Assembly (NCBI GenBank): GCA_023436585.1
Contig: JAEZIN010000029.1
Coordinates: forward strand, 248,001-312,000
Direction of reading: 5' to 3'
Length of the DNA: 64,000 nucleotides
DNA from: Bacillota bacterium
GTDB taxonomy: Bacteria > Bacillota > Clostridia > Christensenellales > Aristaeellaceae
In this document: positions 7,075 to 15,666 of the stretch, piece after piece
How positions within the stretch are numbered: the first letter of the stretch is position 1
Layout of the letters: each line of letters opens with the position of its first letter
The notes under the pieces: model-generated
What the model was told of the DNA's origin: nothing
Databases searched by the model: none
Seen by the model: the letters and a program-made list of their open reading frames with translations, nothing else
Position numbers and translations under genes: made by a program

Positions 7075-9339
7075 TCATTGGGGAAAAGCCATCGATACTT
7101 CCTTTTCCACCGCAACGCTTTTGCCGTACAGTGAAAGCGTCAGCGGTTCCCCTTCCTTAAGGGTGAGGGTGGTGCCTTCTCCATTCACAGCCACCCGCAG
7201 CAGCCTGCCCCGGTAGTTCACGTTGAAGGCGTAGCCTTGCCAGCAATCGGGCAGGAATGGGGTGAAGGACAATCCCTGCGCGGTGCGCATGCCGGCAAAG
7301 CCCTGGGCGATGGAAAGCCAGCTTCCCGCCATGCTGGTCACATGCAGGCCGTCCTCCGTGTCGCGGTTGATGTTGTCCAAATCCAGGCGTGCCGTGCGGC
7401 GGTACATTTCCACCGCCTTCTCGGGGTAGCCGATCTCCGCCGCCAGTATGCTGTGCACGCAGGGGGAGAGGCTGCTTTCATGCACGGTAATGGGCTCGTA
7501 AAAGTCAAAGTTCAGCTTCTTTGTGTTCTTGTCGTACAAGTGGCCAAGGAAGTACAGGCCCTGCAGCACATCCGCCTGCTTGATGTAGCAGGAGCGCAGA
7601 ATGCGGTCCCAGGACCAGTGCTGGTTGATGGGGCGGTCGCCGGGATCAATGTCCGCCGCCGGCCTTATATCTTTATCCAGGAAGGTGTCGTGCTGCACGA
7701 AGATGCCCAGGTCCTTGTCCTCGGGATAATACATGTTCGCGGCAACTTCCCGCATGTGTTTGAGGTCATCCTCTGTCAAACCCGCCTCCTTCACCCTGGC
7801 AGGCGTGGCCATTTGGGCGGCCTCCAGCGTGTAGCCTAAGCACCAGGCGGCGATGCGGTTGGTGTACCAGTTGTTGTTCACATTGTTCTCGTACTCGTTG
7901 GGGCCGGTGACGCCGTGGATCATGTACTGTCCCGCGCGTTTGGAAAAATGCACGCGGCTGAGCCAGAACCTTGCGATGCCGGAAAGCACATCCAGCCCCT
8001 GGTTTTTGAGATACCCGGTATCGCCGGTGAAAGTGACATAGTCGAAAATGGCGTGGGCGATGGCGCCGTTGCGGTGGATCTCCTCAAAGGTGATCTCCCA
8101 CTCGTTGTGGCACTCGATGCCTGTGAAGGTGACCATGGGGTAAAGCGCGCCTGAAAGACCCTGTTGCCTGGCGTTGTGAAATGCGCCGGGAAGCTGCCTG
8201 TGCCGGTATAAAAGCAGCTGCCGCGCCACCTTGTCCCCGGCCACGGCCATGTATACCGGCAGGCAGTAGGCCTCCGTATCCCAATAGGTGGCTCCGCCGT
8301 ACTTTTCGCCGGTGAAGCCCTTGGGGCCGATGTTCAGCCGCTCATCCTCCCCGGAATAGGTGGACAAAAGATGGAACAGGTTGAAGCGTATGCCCTGCTG
8401 GGCCGCGTCGTCGCCGGTAATTTGTACGTCCGCCATCTCCCAGCGTCGCTTCCAGCCCGCTTCGTGAGCCTGTATGGCGGCGTCGTATCCTTCCGCCACA
8501 GCCGCTTCCGCAAGGCTTATGGCCAGGGGCAGCAAGCTTTCCTCCGCGTGGTCGCGGCTTGTTACCACCAGGGAGAACTTATCCAGCGACACCGCCTCCC
8601 CGGCGGCCGCCTTGGCGCCGTACACCGCCTGGCAGCGGCCTTTTAACGTTTCCTGCCTGGCAAGTGTCATGCCGGGGGCATAAACGCCCATGGCGGCGGC
8701 CACGGCGAACCTGGGCGCGCCGAAGGGATTTTCCTTTGTTTTGGCAAGCAGGCCCAGCACTTGGCCCTGCTGCCCTTCCTCCAGCATATCCCAGAACATT
8801 TCATCATAATTGGCGTCCAGATTCCTGACGTTGCCGTCCAGGTAGGGCTTCATTACGATATGGGCCGGGAAGGAGGGCGTGACCGTGTAGCGTATGGCCA
8901 GCAGCTCCTTTTTTAATACGGAAACAAACCGCTGGCTTTCGATGCGCACGGTGCCCTTGTCCATTTCCACCAGGGCCACCCGGTGGAGGACACCGCGGAG
9001 CATATCTACCTCCCGCAGGAATTTCACCACGGGATAGCGGTTCAAATCCAGCGGCTCGCCGTCCACCGCCACGTCGATGCCGATGAGGTTCACCGCGTTG
9101 ATGACCTTGCCGAAATACTGGGGATAGCCGTTTTTCCACCAGCCCACCCTTGTCTTGTCAGGGAACCACACGCCGCCCAGGTACGTGCCCCGGTGGGTGT
9201 CGCCGGTATACTGCTCCTCAAAATTGCCGCGCAGGCCCATGTATCCGTTGCCAAGGGAGCACAGGCTTTCCCCCAGCCGCATCCTTTCCGGGTCCCATTT
9301 TTGCTCCGTTACATGCCAGGGGTGCGTCAAAAAGCCCAT
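7075..9339 (-). CDS. Glycoside hydrolase family 65 phosphorylase, probably maltose phosphorylase
   Basis: The 754-residue product has the normal length of GH65 disaccharide phosphorylases, which split alpha-glucosides with phosphate to a beta-glucose 1-phosphate and a sugar. It has the N-terminal beta-sandwich (SLGNGYMGLRG), the helical barrel with the block TGPNEYENNVNNNWYTN, in which Glu482 is the expected catalytic acid, and the C-terminal sheet domains. The loop ECHNEWEITFEEIHRNGAI is like that of maltose phosphorylases, whereas kojibiose enzymes differ there; trehalose is not fully excluded. It is cytoplasmic and needs an unseen importer. AAGGAGAAGG precedes the ATG. A strong promoter and an operator-like palindrome lie just upstream. 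Confidence 0.93.
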   Translation of the reverse strand: MGFLTHPWHVTEQKWDPERMRLGESLCSLGNGYMGLRGNFEEQYTGDTHRGTYLGGVWFPDKTRVGWWKNGYPQYFGKVINAVNLIGIDVAVDGEPLDLNRYPVVKFLREVDMLRGVLHRVALVEMDKGTVRIESQRFVSVLKKELLAIRYTVTPSFPAHIVMKPYLDGNVRNLDANYDEMFWDMLEEGQQGQVLGLLAKTKENPFGAPRFAVAAAMGVYAPGMTLARQETLKGRCQAVYGAKAAAGEAVSLDKFSLVVTSRDHAEESLLPLAISLAEAAVAEGYDAAIQAHEAGWKRRWEMADVQITGDDAAQQGIRFNLFHLLSTYSGEDERLNIGPKGFTGEKYGGATYWDTEAYCLPVYMAVAGDKVARQLLLYRHRQLPGAFHNARQQGLSGALYPMVTFTGIECHNEWEITFEEIHRNGAIAHAIFDYVTFTGDTGYLKNQGLDVLSGIARFWLSRVHFSKRAGQYMIHGVTGPNEYENNVNNNWYTNRIAAWCLGYTLEAAQMATPARVKEAGLTEDDLKHMREVAANMYYPEDKDLGIFVQHDTFLDKDIRPAADIDPGDRPINQHWSWDRILRSCYIKQADVLQGLYFLGHLYDKNTKKLNFDFYEPITVHESSLSPCVHSILAAEIGYPEKAVEMYRRTARLDLDNINRDTEDGLHVTSMAGSWLSIAQGFAGMRTAQGLSFTPFLPDCWQGYAFNVNYRGRLLRVAVNGEGTTLTLKEGEPLTLSLYGKSVAVEKEVSMAFPQ

Positions 9340-9360
9340 GAGTCCTTCTCCTTCACATTG

Positions 9361-9416
9361 TGCAAACGTTTGTATTCACTTCATCGCATCATAAACCGGG
9401 CGCCGTGATTTGTCAA
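9361..9416 (-). promoter_or_regulatory. Promoter plus LacI/CcpA-type operator of the GH65 gene
   Basis: On the minus strand TTGACA (9411-9416) and TATGAT (9388-9393) are spaced by 17 bases, a near-perfect sigma-A promoter. Just downstream of the expected start, 9361-9374 holds the palindrome TACAAACGTTTGCA, with the central CG and flanking A/T of LacI-family operators and one mismatch from the cre consensus. A protein bound there would block the polymerase, so repression by CcpA or a local LacI-type regulator is likely. Confidence 0.75.
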
Positions 9417-9431
9417 GGCGCCTGCGGATGC

Positions 9432-10301
9432 CTAATCTTCCATCCTCAGCGCTTCGAGCGGGATACAGCCCCGCACAAGGCCTGCGCTTGTCTGGGCCTC
9501 GATATAAGCCCAATCGTTGTCGTTGTGGAGGGTGCAAAGGTAGGTTACCGTGTCGCCTTTGCGCAGTGAGCCCAGGGGGGAGTAGGAGCTCACCGGATCA
9601 TCTGTGACGGAGCAGTTGCGGGTAGTTACGGCGTTTATATACTCAAACTCCAGGTAATCGGCGTACACGTCGCCCTTGATCTTGGAGCCGTCCACATAGC
9701 CGATGCGCGCGCCGCCCTTGCTGACCCTATACAGCACCAGCAGCCAGCCGTTTTCCCAGCCGCATACATAGACGGTGCCGTTGGTGCTGGTCATGGCCTT
9801 GCCCTTTGCCGCCCGCACATAATCCGTGCCTGGCCCGGTGAATACATTCAGCTTCTGCCCCGGGGTGAAAACATATTCCGCGAATTCATCCGGGATATTG
9901 TAAAGGGCCGGCTCGATATTAGGCACCGGTTTTCCTTCCGGATTCTTTGTGCCCATGTCCCGCATCTGCTGGCGCACCACTTTGACCAAATGCTCGTTAT
10001 GCCATTCAACGCTGTTGATGCTGCTGTAGGAAAAATCATAGTCCTCTTCATACCAGGACTGGGCGTTGAAATAATCGTAGTAGTTGCCGTCGGGATCAAA
10101 GGGGAAGCCGTGGCGGGCAAAGATTTCGTTGAGTATGAAGCCCAGGGCGGTATACTGCCACTCCCAAAGCTCTTCCTCCGTCAGGTAGCGGCTGTCGCTG
10201 TCGGGAATCAGATAAAAGTTGGAGGCGGATGCGCCAACGGGCACAAGCGCGGCCAGGAATAACAGCATAGCCAAAGCGAAGGAGAGAATTTTTTTGTTCA
10301 T
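9432..10301 (-). CDS. Secreted YARHG-domain protein with SH3-like repeats
   Basis: The 289-residue product begins MNKKILSFALAMLLFLAALVPVGASA, a clear signal peptide. Residues ~40-95 form a YARHG domain (LTEEELWEWQYTALGFILNEIFARHGFPF), an extracellular fold often found in Clostridia. Two SH3-type stretches follow (NVFTGPGTDYVRAAKGKA and TTRNCSVTDDPVSSYSPLGSLRKGDTVTYLC), suggesting cell-wall binding. The ATG at 10301 has GGAGGTG upstream; the longer reading from 10340 has none. It is monocistronic with its own promoter. The exact role is unknown. Confidence 0.85.
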   Translation of the reverse strand: MNKKILSFALAMLLFLAALVPVGASASNFYLIPDSDSRYLTEEELWEWQYTALGFILNEIFARHGFPFDPDGNYYDYFNAQSWYEEDYDFSYSSINSVEWHNEHLVKVVRQQMRDMGTKNPEGKPVPNIEPALYNIPDEFAEYVFTPGQKLNVFTGPGTDYVRAAKGKAMTSTNGTVYVCGWENGWLLVLYRVSKGGARIGYVDGSKIKGDVYADYLEFEYINAVTTRNCSVTDDPVSSYSPLGSLRKGDTVTYLCTLHNDNDWAYIEAQTSAGLVRGCIPLEALRMED

Positions 10302-10408
10302 ACAAACACCTCCCGGAGTGATTTGATACTTCTTTTTCATATGCCAATTCGGACAGGACGGCCCCTGCCCTCATTGCGATTTTCTCTTCTGTCTGCAATG
10401 TTATGAAA

Positions 10409-10437
10409 ATTTTACCATGGGGAAGAACGTGTGTCAA
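10409..10437 (-). promoter_or_regulatory. Sigma-A promoter of the YARHG gene
   Basis: On the minus strand TTGACA (10432-10437), 17 bases, TAAAAT (10409-10414). The -35 box begins seven bases from a 22-base palindrome (10445-10466) that closes the neighbouring repeat. Confidence 0.85.
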
Positions 10438-10444
10438 TGCAAAA

Positions 10445-10806
10445 TGCCCTGCCGTACGGCAGGGCACAGCGCATCAACAAAGTGGCTATGCCACTTTGTT
10501 GAGCTTTTCCCTCGCTGCTACTTGACACTGGCTTCGCCATTGTGCGGCCGTTTGCTCGGGCAAGGAAGGAAATTCTTCGAATTTCCCGCGCAAACCACCG
10601 CACATGTCGCTGGTTTGCGATCTAGAATCAGAGGGCTCCGTAGCCTCGACCCCGCCAGTGGCGGATAGGGGAGAGGCGGGGGAGGCTGGCGAAACAAACA
10701 ATGCGAACGGCAGTGAGCAGTGCGCCGATTGAGCCAGATGGAAAACGGCCCTCCGAAACCTCCCGGGGTTTTTTGATGGTTTGTGCCCTGCCGTAAAGCA
10801 GGGCAC
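10445..10806 (-). repeat. D-like structured repeat carrying core C (copy 1)
   Basis: This ~360-base gap between genes is full of hairpins. At its ends stand the perfect palindrome 10445-10466 and the hairpin GTGCCCTGC/GCAGGGCAC at 10783-10806. Read on the minus strand, core C (10634-10742) runs from the CTGGCTCAATCGGCGC block to GGCTACGGAGCC and is enclosed by GAGGGC and GCCCTC, which pair. Next come a GTTTGC/GCAAAC arm and the hairpin AACAAAGTGGC/GCCACTTTGTT (10472-10496), as in D elements at 27097 and 54826. No gene is supported here; short frames through it are incidental. Confidence 0.75.
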
Positions 10807-10845
10807 AATGCTTTATCTTCTTCGACAGCGGCTTTGCGGCCGATG

Positions 10846-12120
10846 TCAACGTGCTTTGGTTTTATCTTCGCTCAGCCAGCGCTGGATTTCTTCCTCGATG
10901 ATGTCGGCCGCGATCGTTGTGCCGTTTTCCTCGCGAAGGCGCATACCCATCTCCTTGGCGGCTACACAGTAGGATTTGGTCTGCGTCAGGTCGATGAGGC
11001 CCTTGGTCAGCCGTTCTGCCGTTAGAAACTCACGGCGGATGGGTTTGGGCCCCAGCCCCAGCGCGCGCACCCGCATGCCCCAGAAGGGCTGGTCGCCGCC
11101 GAAGGGGATCACCAGCGTGGGCTTTCCTGCTTTAATCCCCGCCGCGGTCGTGCCGGCGCCACCGTGGTGCACCACGGCCGCCACCTGCTCAAACAGCCAT
11201 TCATGGGGGATATAATCCGCTACAAACACACGGCTGGACGGGGCCGTGACCTCCGCGCCGCCCCAGCCCTTTTGCAGTATGACACGTATGCCCGCCTGCT
11301 CCACCGCCTCCAGGACGATGGCCAGCGTTTTGCCCATGTCCCCCGATACCATGGAGCCAAAACCGATATAAACAGGCTTTTCCCCGGCGGCAAGGAAAGC
11401 CTGGAGGGAAGGATCGGGCGTGTAATCCGGCGCTTTGGGCTCCATCCAGAAGCCGGTCATATGAATGTGCTCATTCCAGGAAAGGGGGCGCGGCATCATC
11501 AGCGGGCTGACGGCGTACAGCACGGGGATCTGATGGCCGTTCACCGAATAATCGGGCTTGGGGCGGATTTTGCGCACGCGCATGCCCTGCTCCTTGCGCC
11601 AGCCTGTAAGGTATCGGTGCTCCAGGGAGTTGATGAGCAGATACCCCACCTTGTAGGTCATTTTGTTCCACGCCTTGCCGGCCTTCAGCCCCGGAGCGGA
11701 GGAGATGGGGACCAAATCGTTGTAATCCATGGGGTAATACTGCGTCTGTATGCAGGGCACATTGTTCTTTTCGGCAATGGAATACATGCTGGAGCCGAAA
11801 AAGGTGGTAATGATGGCCTCCGCGCCAATGCAGGAGGTTTGCATATTTTGCAAAAGCGGGCCCGCCACATCCCGGATGGCGTTTTGAACCCGCTGCAGGT
11901 AGTTGATGCCATTGGTGCCGGGCTTCATGATGCTGGCCATGAACTTAACCACATCGCCGGCCAAAGGATAAAAATCAAGGCCCGAATCCTTGATCAATTT
12001 CTCAAAGGGGCTGAAGGCTGCGATCCTTACTTCATGGCCGCGTCTTTTCATTTCCTTCCCCAGGATCACATAGGGCTGCACATCACCTGTCGAACCGATG
12101 CTGATCATGGTCAAACGCAT
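10846..12120 (-). CDS. Family 1 (UGT/MGT-like) glycosyltransferase
   Basis: The 424-residue cytoplasmic protein has the GT-B two-domain layout. The N-terminal acceptor domain starts MRLTMISIGSTGDVQPYVIL, and the C-terminal donor domain has VYIGFGSMVSGDMGKTL and the signature VVHHGGAGTTAAGIKAGKP followed by IPFGGDQPFWG. These match sterol/macrolide glycosyltransferases that move sugar from a UDP-sugar to a lipophilic acceptor; the acceptor is unknown. The ATG at 12120 follows GGGAGGT; upstream in-frame ATGs would cross the promoter. It is divergent from rpiB and monocistronic. Confidence 0.9.
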   Translation of the reverse strand: MRLTMISIGSTGDVQPYVILGKEMKRRGHEVRIAAFSPFEKLIKDSGLDFYPLAGDVVKFMASIMKPGTNGINYLQRVQNAIRDVAGPLLQNMQTSCIGAEAIITTFFGSSMYSIAEKNNVPCIQTQYYPMDYNDLVPISSAPGLKAGKAWNKMTYKVGYLLINSLEHRYLTGWRKEQGMRVRKIRPKPDYSVNGHQIPVLYAVSPLMMPRPLSWNEHIHMTGFWMEPKAPDYTPDPSLQAFLAAGEKPVYIGFGSMVSGDMGKTLAIVLEAVEQAGIRVILQKGWGGAEVTAPSSRVFVADYIPHEWLFEQVAAVVHHGGAGTTAAGIKAGKPTLVIPFGGDQPFWGMRVRALGLGPKPIRREFLTAERLTKGLIDLTQTKSYCVAAKEMGMRLREENGTTIAADIIEEEIQRWLSEDKTKAR

Positions 12121-12189
12121 GATGTTACCTCCCGCTTTAAGCGTTGAAATACAATCCGGCGGGCTGCCTGGCCCGGTGTTTTTCATCTC

Positions 12190-12268
12190 AGTATACTTCA
12201 TGATGCACGGGAATGCAACACGCCATGCCTCCGCCTTCATTGACACGGATGCTCCGCGGTCTTATACT
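12190..12268. promoter_or_regulatory. Divergent sigma-A promoters for the glycosyltransferase and rpiB
   Basis: Minus strand: TTGCAT (12213-12218), 17 bases, TATACT (12190-12195). Plus strand: TTGACA (12240-12245), 17 bases, TATACT (12263-12268). The two -35 boxes are 21 bases apart, back to back. Confidence 0.85.
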
Positions 12269-12314
12269 ACATGGGGAACAGGAAATCTAATGCGCCGGCG
12301 CGAGGAGGAAAATT

Positions 12315-12764
12315 ATGCATATAGGCATTGGCAACGATCATGTAGCTGTGGATATGAAGCTGCTTATCAAGGCTTATCTCGAAGGCAAAGGGCACACGGT
12401 GACGGATTTCGGGACGGGGACGAGGGAATCCTCCCACTATCCCATCTACGGCTCCCGGGTGGCCAGGGCGGTGGCGGCCGGGAAGGTGGACTGCGGCATC
12501 GTGATCTGCGGCACGGGCATCGGCATAGGCCTGGCGGCCAACCGCGTGCCGGGCATCCGCTGCGCTATTTGCTCCGATCCGTATTCCGCCAGGATGGCCA
12601 AGGAGCACAACAACTGCAACATGATCGCCTTTGGCGCCAGGGTCGTGGGCAGCGAGGTAGCCAAGATGCTGGTGGACGAGTGGCTGGACTCCGCTTATGA
12701 AACGCGGCATCAGGTGAGGCTGGATATGCTGGATAAGCTGGCCAATGGGGAAGAAATCGAATAA
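12315..12764 (+). CDS. rpiB: RpiB/LacA/LacB-family sugar-phosphate isomerase, probably ribose 5-phosphate isomerase B
   Basis: The 149-residue product interconverts ribose 5-phosphate and ribulose 5-phosphate in the pentose phosphate pathway, if a true RpiB. It has MHIGIGNDHVAVDMK at the start, then the catalytic-site block GIVICGTGIGIGLAANRVPGIR and HNNCNMIAFGAR. The Cys of ICGTG is the usual RpiB base. GAGGAGG precedes the ATG. It has its own promoter and terminator, so it is a single-gene unit. A related hexulose-phosphate isomerase role cannot be excluded, since allose and galactose isomerases share the fold. Confidence 0.9.
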   Translation: MHIGIGNDHVAVDMKLLIKAYLEGKGHTVTDFGTGTRESSHYPIYGSRVARAVAAGKVDCGIVICGTGIGIGLAANRVPGIRCAICSDPYSARMAKEHNNCNMIAFGARVVGSEVAKMLVDEWLDSAYETRHQVRLDMLDKLANGEEIE

Positions 12765-12799
12765 AGGAAACCGGACGCAAGGGTTTGTTTCAATCGTAT

Positions 12800-12830
12800 G
12801 CGGGCGTTTATCAACGCCCGCTTTTTATTT
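12800..12830 (+). terminator. Intrinsic terminator of rpiB
   Basis: GCGGGCGTT (12800-12808) pairs with AACGCCCGC (12813-12821), followed by TTTTTATTT. Confidence 0.93.
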
Positions 12831-12924
12831 GGGACAAATAAACTGTAAAAATGATACAATCAACGAAATGGATTGGCATCCTCCGATATCTAATGGGTGA
12901 ATCAGATCTGATCGCCCGGAAGGA

Positions 12925-13437
12925 ATGAGAAAAACGGAAGTCATCACAAGAGAGGAATTTGTGGAGGCCTATGGGGGAATGGAGCGTTCCCTGTTTTGCA
13001 TCGCCCGCAGCTTTTCCCTATCCTTCGCCGACTGCGATGATGTTTTGCAGGAATCTGCCCTGAAGGCCTGGCAGTGCAGGGGGCAGCTGAAGCAAAAGGC
13101 CTATTTCAAAACCTGGGCCACGCGCATCCTCATCAATGAATGCAAGAAGATGCTCAAGAAAAACAGGCGCGTTCTGCCCGTGGCGGAGATTCCGGAAAAT
13201 CACATGCCTGTTCATACGCGGGAAGACGAGTGCCTTGACATGATGCTGCATGACGCGCTGTACGCCCTGGAAATCAAATACCGCCTGCCGCTTACTTTAA
13301 AGTACCGGGACGGCTACTCTGTGGAGGAGATTGCCCGTATTTTGCGTTTGCCTTCCGGCACCGTCACCACGCGCCTGTATCGGGCGCGAAACAGAATGAA
13401 ACAGATTTTGACGGGAGAGGAGGCGCTTGAGCTTTGA
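12925..13437 (+). CDS. ECF-type RNA polymerase sigma factor
   Basis: The 170-residue protein has sigma region 2 (about residues 20-85, with DCDDVLQESALKAWQ and TWATRILINECKKML) and region 4 (about 110-160, with RLPLTLKYRDGYSVEEIARILRLPSGTVTTRLYRARNRMK), joined by a short linker, so it is an extracytoplasmic-function sigma. The ATG at 12925 follows GGAAGGA. Its stop overlaps the start of the membrane protein downstream, the usual sigma/anti-sigma pairing. Its target genes are not identifiable here. Confidence 0.93.
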   Translation: MRKTEVITREEFVEAYGGMERSLFCIARSFSLSFADCDDVLQESALKAWQCRGQLKQKAYFKTWATRILINECKKMLKKNRRVLPVAEIPENHMPVHTREDECLDMMLHDALYALEIKYRLPLTLKYRDGYSVEEIARILRLPSGTVTTRLYRARNRMKQILTGEEALEL

Positions 13438-14720
13438 AAGAATTTGATCTGGACCGTGCGTTCGCCAAGACCACCGTCAGCTTTCATCTACGCATGGAAA
13501 GCGCGCTCCTTATGTGTAAGGAGGATGTACCCATGAAACGCTTTACATTGCGCACTGTGCTCATTGCGGTTTTGATACTGGTTTTGCTGGCCGGCACCGC
13601 CTTTGCCATTGTGACCCACTACAGCGTGAAGGATTACAACGAAAACAGCAGTGAGGAATTCCAAAAAAATATCACCCTCATAGACAAAAGCTATGAGAAT
13701 GAGTTCTTTTCCCTGTATGTCACCGACGCTGTGTTTGACGGCAAAAGCATCTCCATTGCCATGGATATCAAGCCCAAGGAAGGCGCGGAGCCGGTGTATC
13801 TATACCCCAGGATCACCGCCGCCTGCGGCGGGCGGGAGCTGCCGGTGGAAGTCGAAGGCTGCCGGGGCGACTTCTACTCCGGCTTCTGGGTGCCGGACAA
13901 GGAGATGGATTTTCAAGGCAAATACAACGTGGACGCCTGCATCTATGAGGGGGAAGCGGACGGCGATGTGCAGTGGGCGCTGACCTTTATGGTGCTAAAG
14001 CCCAATTGGGAGCTGGCCTACGACATGGCGGAATTCTATGGAGAAGAAAGCGACCCGCCCATGGACGAATACATGCAGCGTTTCCGCGACGCCTATGTGC
14101 AAAAGAAAATACTGCTGGCTTACGGGTATGCGCTTGATGAATATTCTGTCATCCTGCCTGCCCCCGAAGGCATGACCCTCGGGCAATATCAAAGACAGCG
14201 GCTGGGCCCGCGGCTTGCCCAATCCGAAGCATTTACATTGCTGGAGACCGTTGAATGCACCTGGACCGCTTCCGTCCCCGAAAGCTATACGGTGAAAAAC
14301 ACCGGCGACAAATTGGAGTTCGACGGATACACCGTTGTCATGGGCAAGGTGACGACATCCTTCAGGAAAATCACCTGGGCCTTTGATGTCTATTTCAAAA
14401 ACGGAACGGGGAAAGAGGCCGGCATTGAATTTGAGCCTCGCGTAGGCGGCAGGAATGCCCTTACACTTGGCGGCGGCGGTTATTACGGCGGCGGCCTGAG
14501 CGGTGACCTGGACCCGGCCCATTTCACCTATACCGGTGAATTTGATTACTCCGGCGACATGCCCGACGCAATCACCTTCGTGCCGTATACCATGGAATAC
14601 AGGGAACCCACAAAAGAGGAGGCCGCTGTTTTGGTGACGCCGGTGCCGGTAGACGGGAAAACCATCATGCCCTTTAACGTGTACAACGAGGCCGGCGCCT
14701 TTGAGGTCAAGCTGAAATAG
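13434..14720 (+). CDS. Single-pass membrane protein, likely partner (anti-sigma) of the ECF sigma factor
   Basis: The reading begins at a TTG that overlaps the sigma-factor stop, with GGAGAGGAGG about 12 bases upstream, so translation is coupled. A short cytoplasmic N-terminus of ~35 residues precedes one membrane helix (LRTVLIAVLILVLLAGTAFAIV, residues ~38-60), and ~360 residues lie outside. The plan resembles DUF4179-type proteins encoded next to clostridial ECF sigma factors. The extracellular part contains FTLLETVECTWTASVPES and a Gly-rich turn LGGGGYYGGGLSGDL. The anti-sigma role is inferred from position and topology only. Confidence 0.8.
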   Translation: MKEFDLDRAFAKTTVSFHLRMESALLMCKEDVPMKRFTLRTVLIAVLILVLLAGTAFAIVTHYSVKDYNENSSEEFQKNITLIDKSYENEFFSLYVTDAVFDGKSISIAMDIKPKEGAEPVYLYPRITAACGGRELPVEVEGCRGDFYSGFWVPDKEMDFQGKYNVDACIYEGEADGDVQWALTFMVLKPNWELAYDMAEFYGEESDPPMDEYMQRFRDAYVQKKILLAYGYALDEYSVILPAPEGMTLGQYQRQRLGPRLAQSEAFTLLETVECTWTASVPESYTVKNTGDKLEFDGYTVVMGKVTTSFRKITWAFDVYFKNGTGKEAGIEFEPRVGGRNALTLGGGGYYGGGLSGDLDPAHFTYTGEFDYSGDMPDAITFVPYTMEYREPTKEEAAVLVTPVPVDGKTIMPFNVYNEAGAFEVKLK

Positions 14721-14745
14721 GAAAGCAGAGAAAAAGTGAACGTAA

Positions 14746-14825
14746 AAGCCGCTCTCCCGCGATCACGCCGCGGGAGGGCGGCTTCTATTTCATAGTAAAA
14801 GGGGGATGGCATGATTGCCATCCCC
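14746..14825. terminator. Two terminators between convergent genes
   Basis: The hairpin at 14746-14784 (AAGCCGC..CTCCCGCG with CGCGGGAG..GCGGCTT) ends the plus-strand operon. The hairpin at 14802-14825 (GGGGATGGC with GCCATCCCC) followed on the minus strand by CTTTTACT ends the YebC-family gene. Confidence 0.85.
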
Positions 14826-14833
14826 ATAAGTAT

Positions 14834-15583
14834 TTAGTCGTCCTCTTCCTCTTCTTCGGGAAGCTCCGCGTTGTGGAAAACATTCTGCACGTCGTCGTTG
14901 TCTTCCAGCATATCCAGCATCTTCTGAATCTTTTCGATTGTTTCAGGGTCGCTGACCGCAACGGTGTTCTGCGGAATTTTCTGCACTTCGGCGGAGAGAA
15001 AGGACAGGCCCTGCTTCTCCAGCGCTTCCCGCACGTTATGGAAATCGGCGGGGGTGGTGAAGATGACAAACGCGTCCTCTTCAGCCTTCATGTCTTCCGC
15101 GCCGGCATCCAGGGCGGTCATCATCATGTCGTCCTCGGAAAGGCCCGGGGTGCGCTCCAGGGCGATGACGCCCTTTTCGTCGAACATGAAGCCCACGCTG
15201 CCCGTGGTGCCCATGTTGCCGCCGTACTTGGCAAAGCAGTGGCGGACATCGCTGGCCGAACGGTTGCGGCTGTCGGTGATGACCTCCACGATCACGGCCA
15301 CGCCGCCGGGGGCATAGCCTTCATAGGTGATTTCTTCATAGTTGATGTTGCCCAGCTCTCCGGCAGCCTTTTTGATGGAGCGGGCGATGTTGTCGTTGGG
15401 CACGTTGCTGGCCTTGGCTTTGGCGACGATGTCCCGCAGCTTTCCGTTGACGTTGGGGTCGCTGCCGCCCTCTTTCACGGCGATGGCAATTTCACGGCCG
15501 ATCTTGGTAAATATCTTACCGCGCTCCGCGTCTGCCTTGCCCTTTTTATGCTTGATGTTGGCCCACTTGGAATGCCCGGACAT
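14834..15583 (-). CDS. YebC/PmpR-family protein
   Basis: The 249-residue product starts MSGHSKWANIKHKKGKADAERGKIFTK, the hallmark of the family, and carries NVPNDNIARSIKKAAG and YEGYAPGGVAVIVEVITDSRNR. It ends in an acidic tail. Members act as DNA-binding regulators in some bacteria, and the YebC2 branch eases ribosome stalling at proline runs; sequence alone does not decide. GGGAGGGG precedes the ATG at 15583. It is monocistronic with a promoter (TTGACG at 15649-15654, 18 bases, TAAAAT at 15625-15630). Confidence 0.93.
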   Translation of the reverse strand: MSGHSKWANIKHKKGKADAERGKIFTKIGREIAIAVKEGGSDPNVNGKLRDIVAKAKASNVPNDNIARSIKKAAGELGNINYEEITYEGYAPGGVAVIVEVITDSRNRSASDVRHCFAKYGGNMGTTGSVGFMFDEKGVIALERTPGLSEDDMMMTALDAGAEDMKAEEDAFVIFTTPADFHNVREALEKQGLSFLSAEVQKIPQNTVAVSDPETIEKIQKMLDMLEDNDDVQNVFHNAELPEEEEEDD

Positions 15584-15624
15584 AATACCCCTCCCAAGGA
15601 ACATGATTTCAATGGAAACACAAT

Positions 15625-15654
15625 ATTTTACCATGGGCAACGCTTGTACGTCAA
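15625..15654 (-). promoter_or_regulatory. Sigma-A promoter of the YebC-family gene
   Basis: On the minus strand TTGACG (15649-15654), 18 bases, TAAAAT (15625-15630). It sits in the gap before the end of the YcxB-like gene. Confidence 0.75.
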
Positions 15655-15666
15655 CATCGGCGCGCT

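Noticed and set aside
10417..11025. Several overlapping short frames of 60-106 codons on both strands
   Set aside because: They run through the hairpin-rich repeat at 10445-10806 or into the glycosyltransferase and have no ribosome binding sites or conserved motifs.
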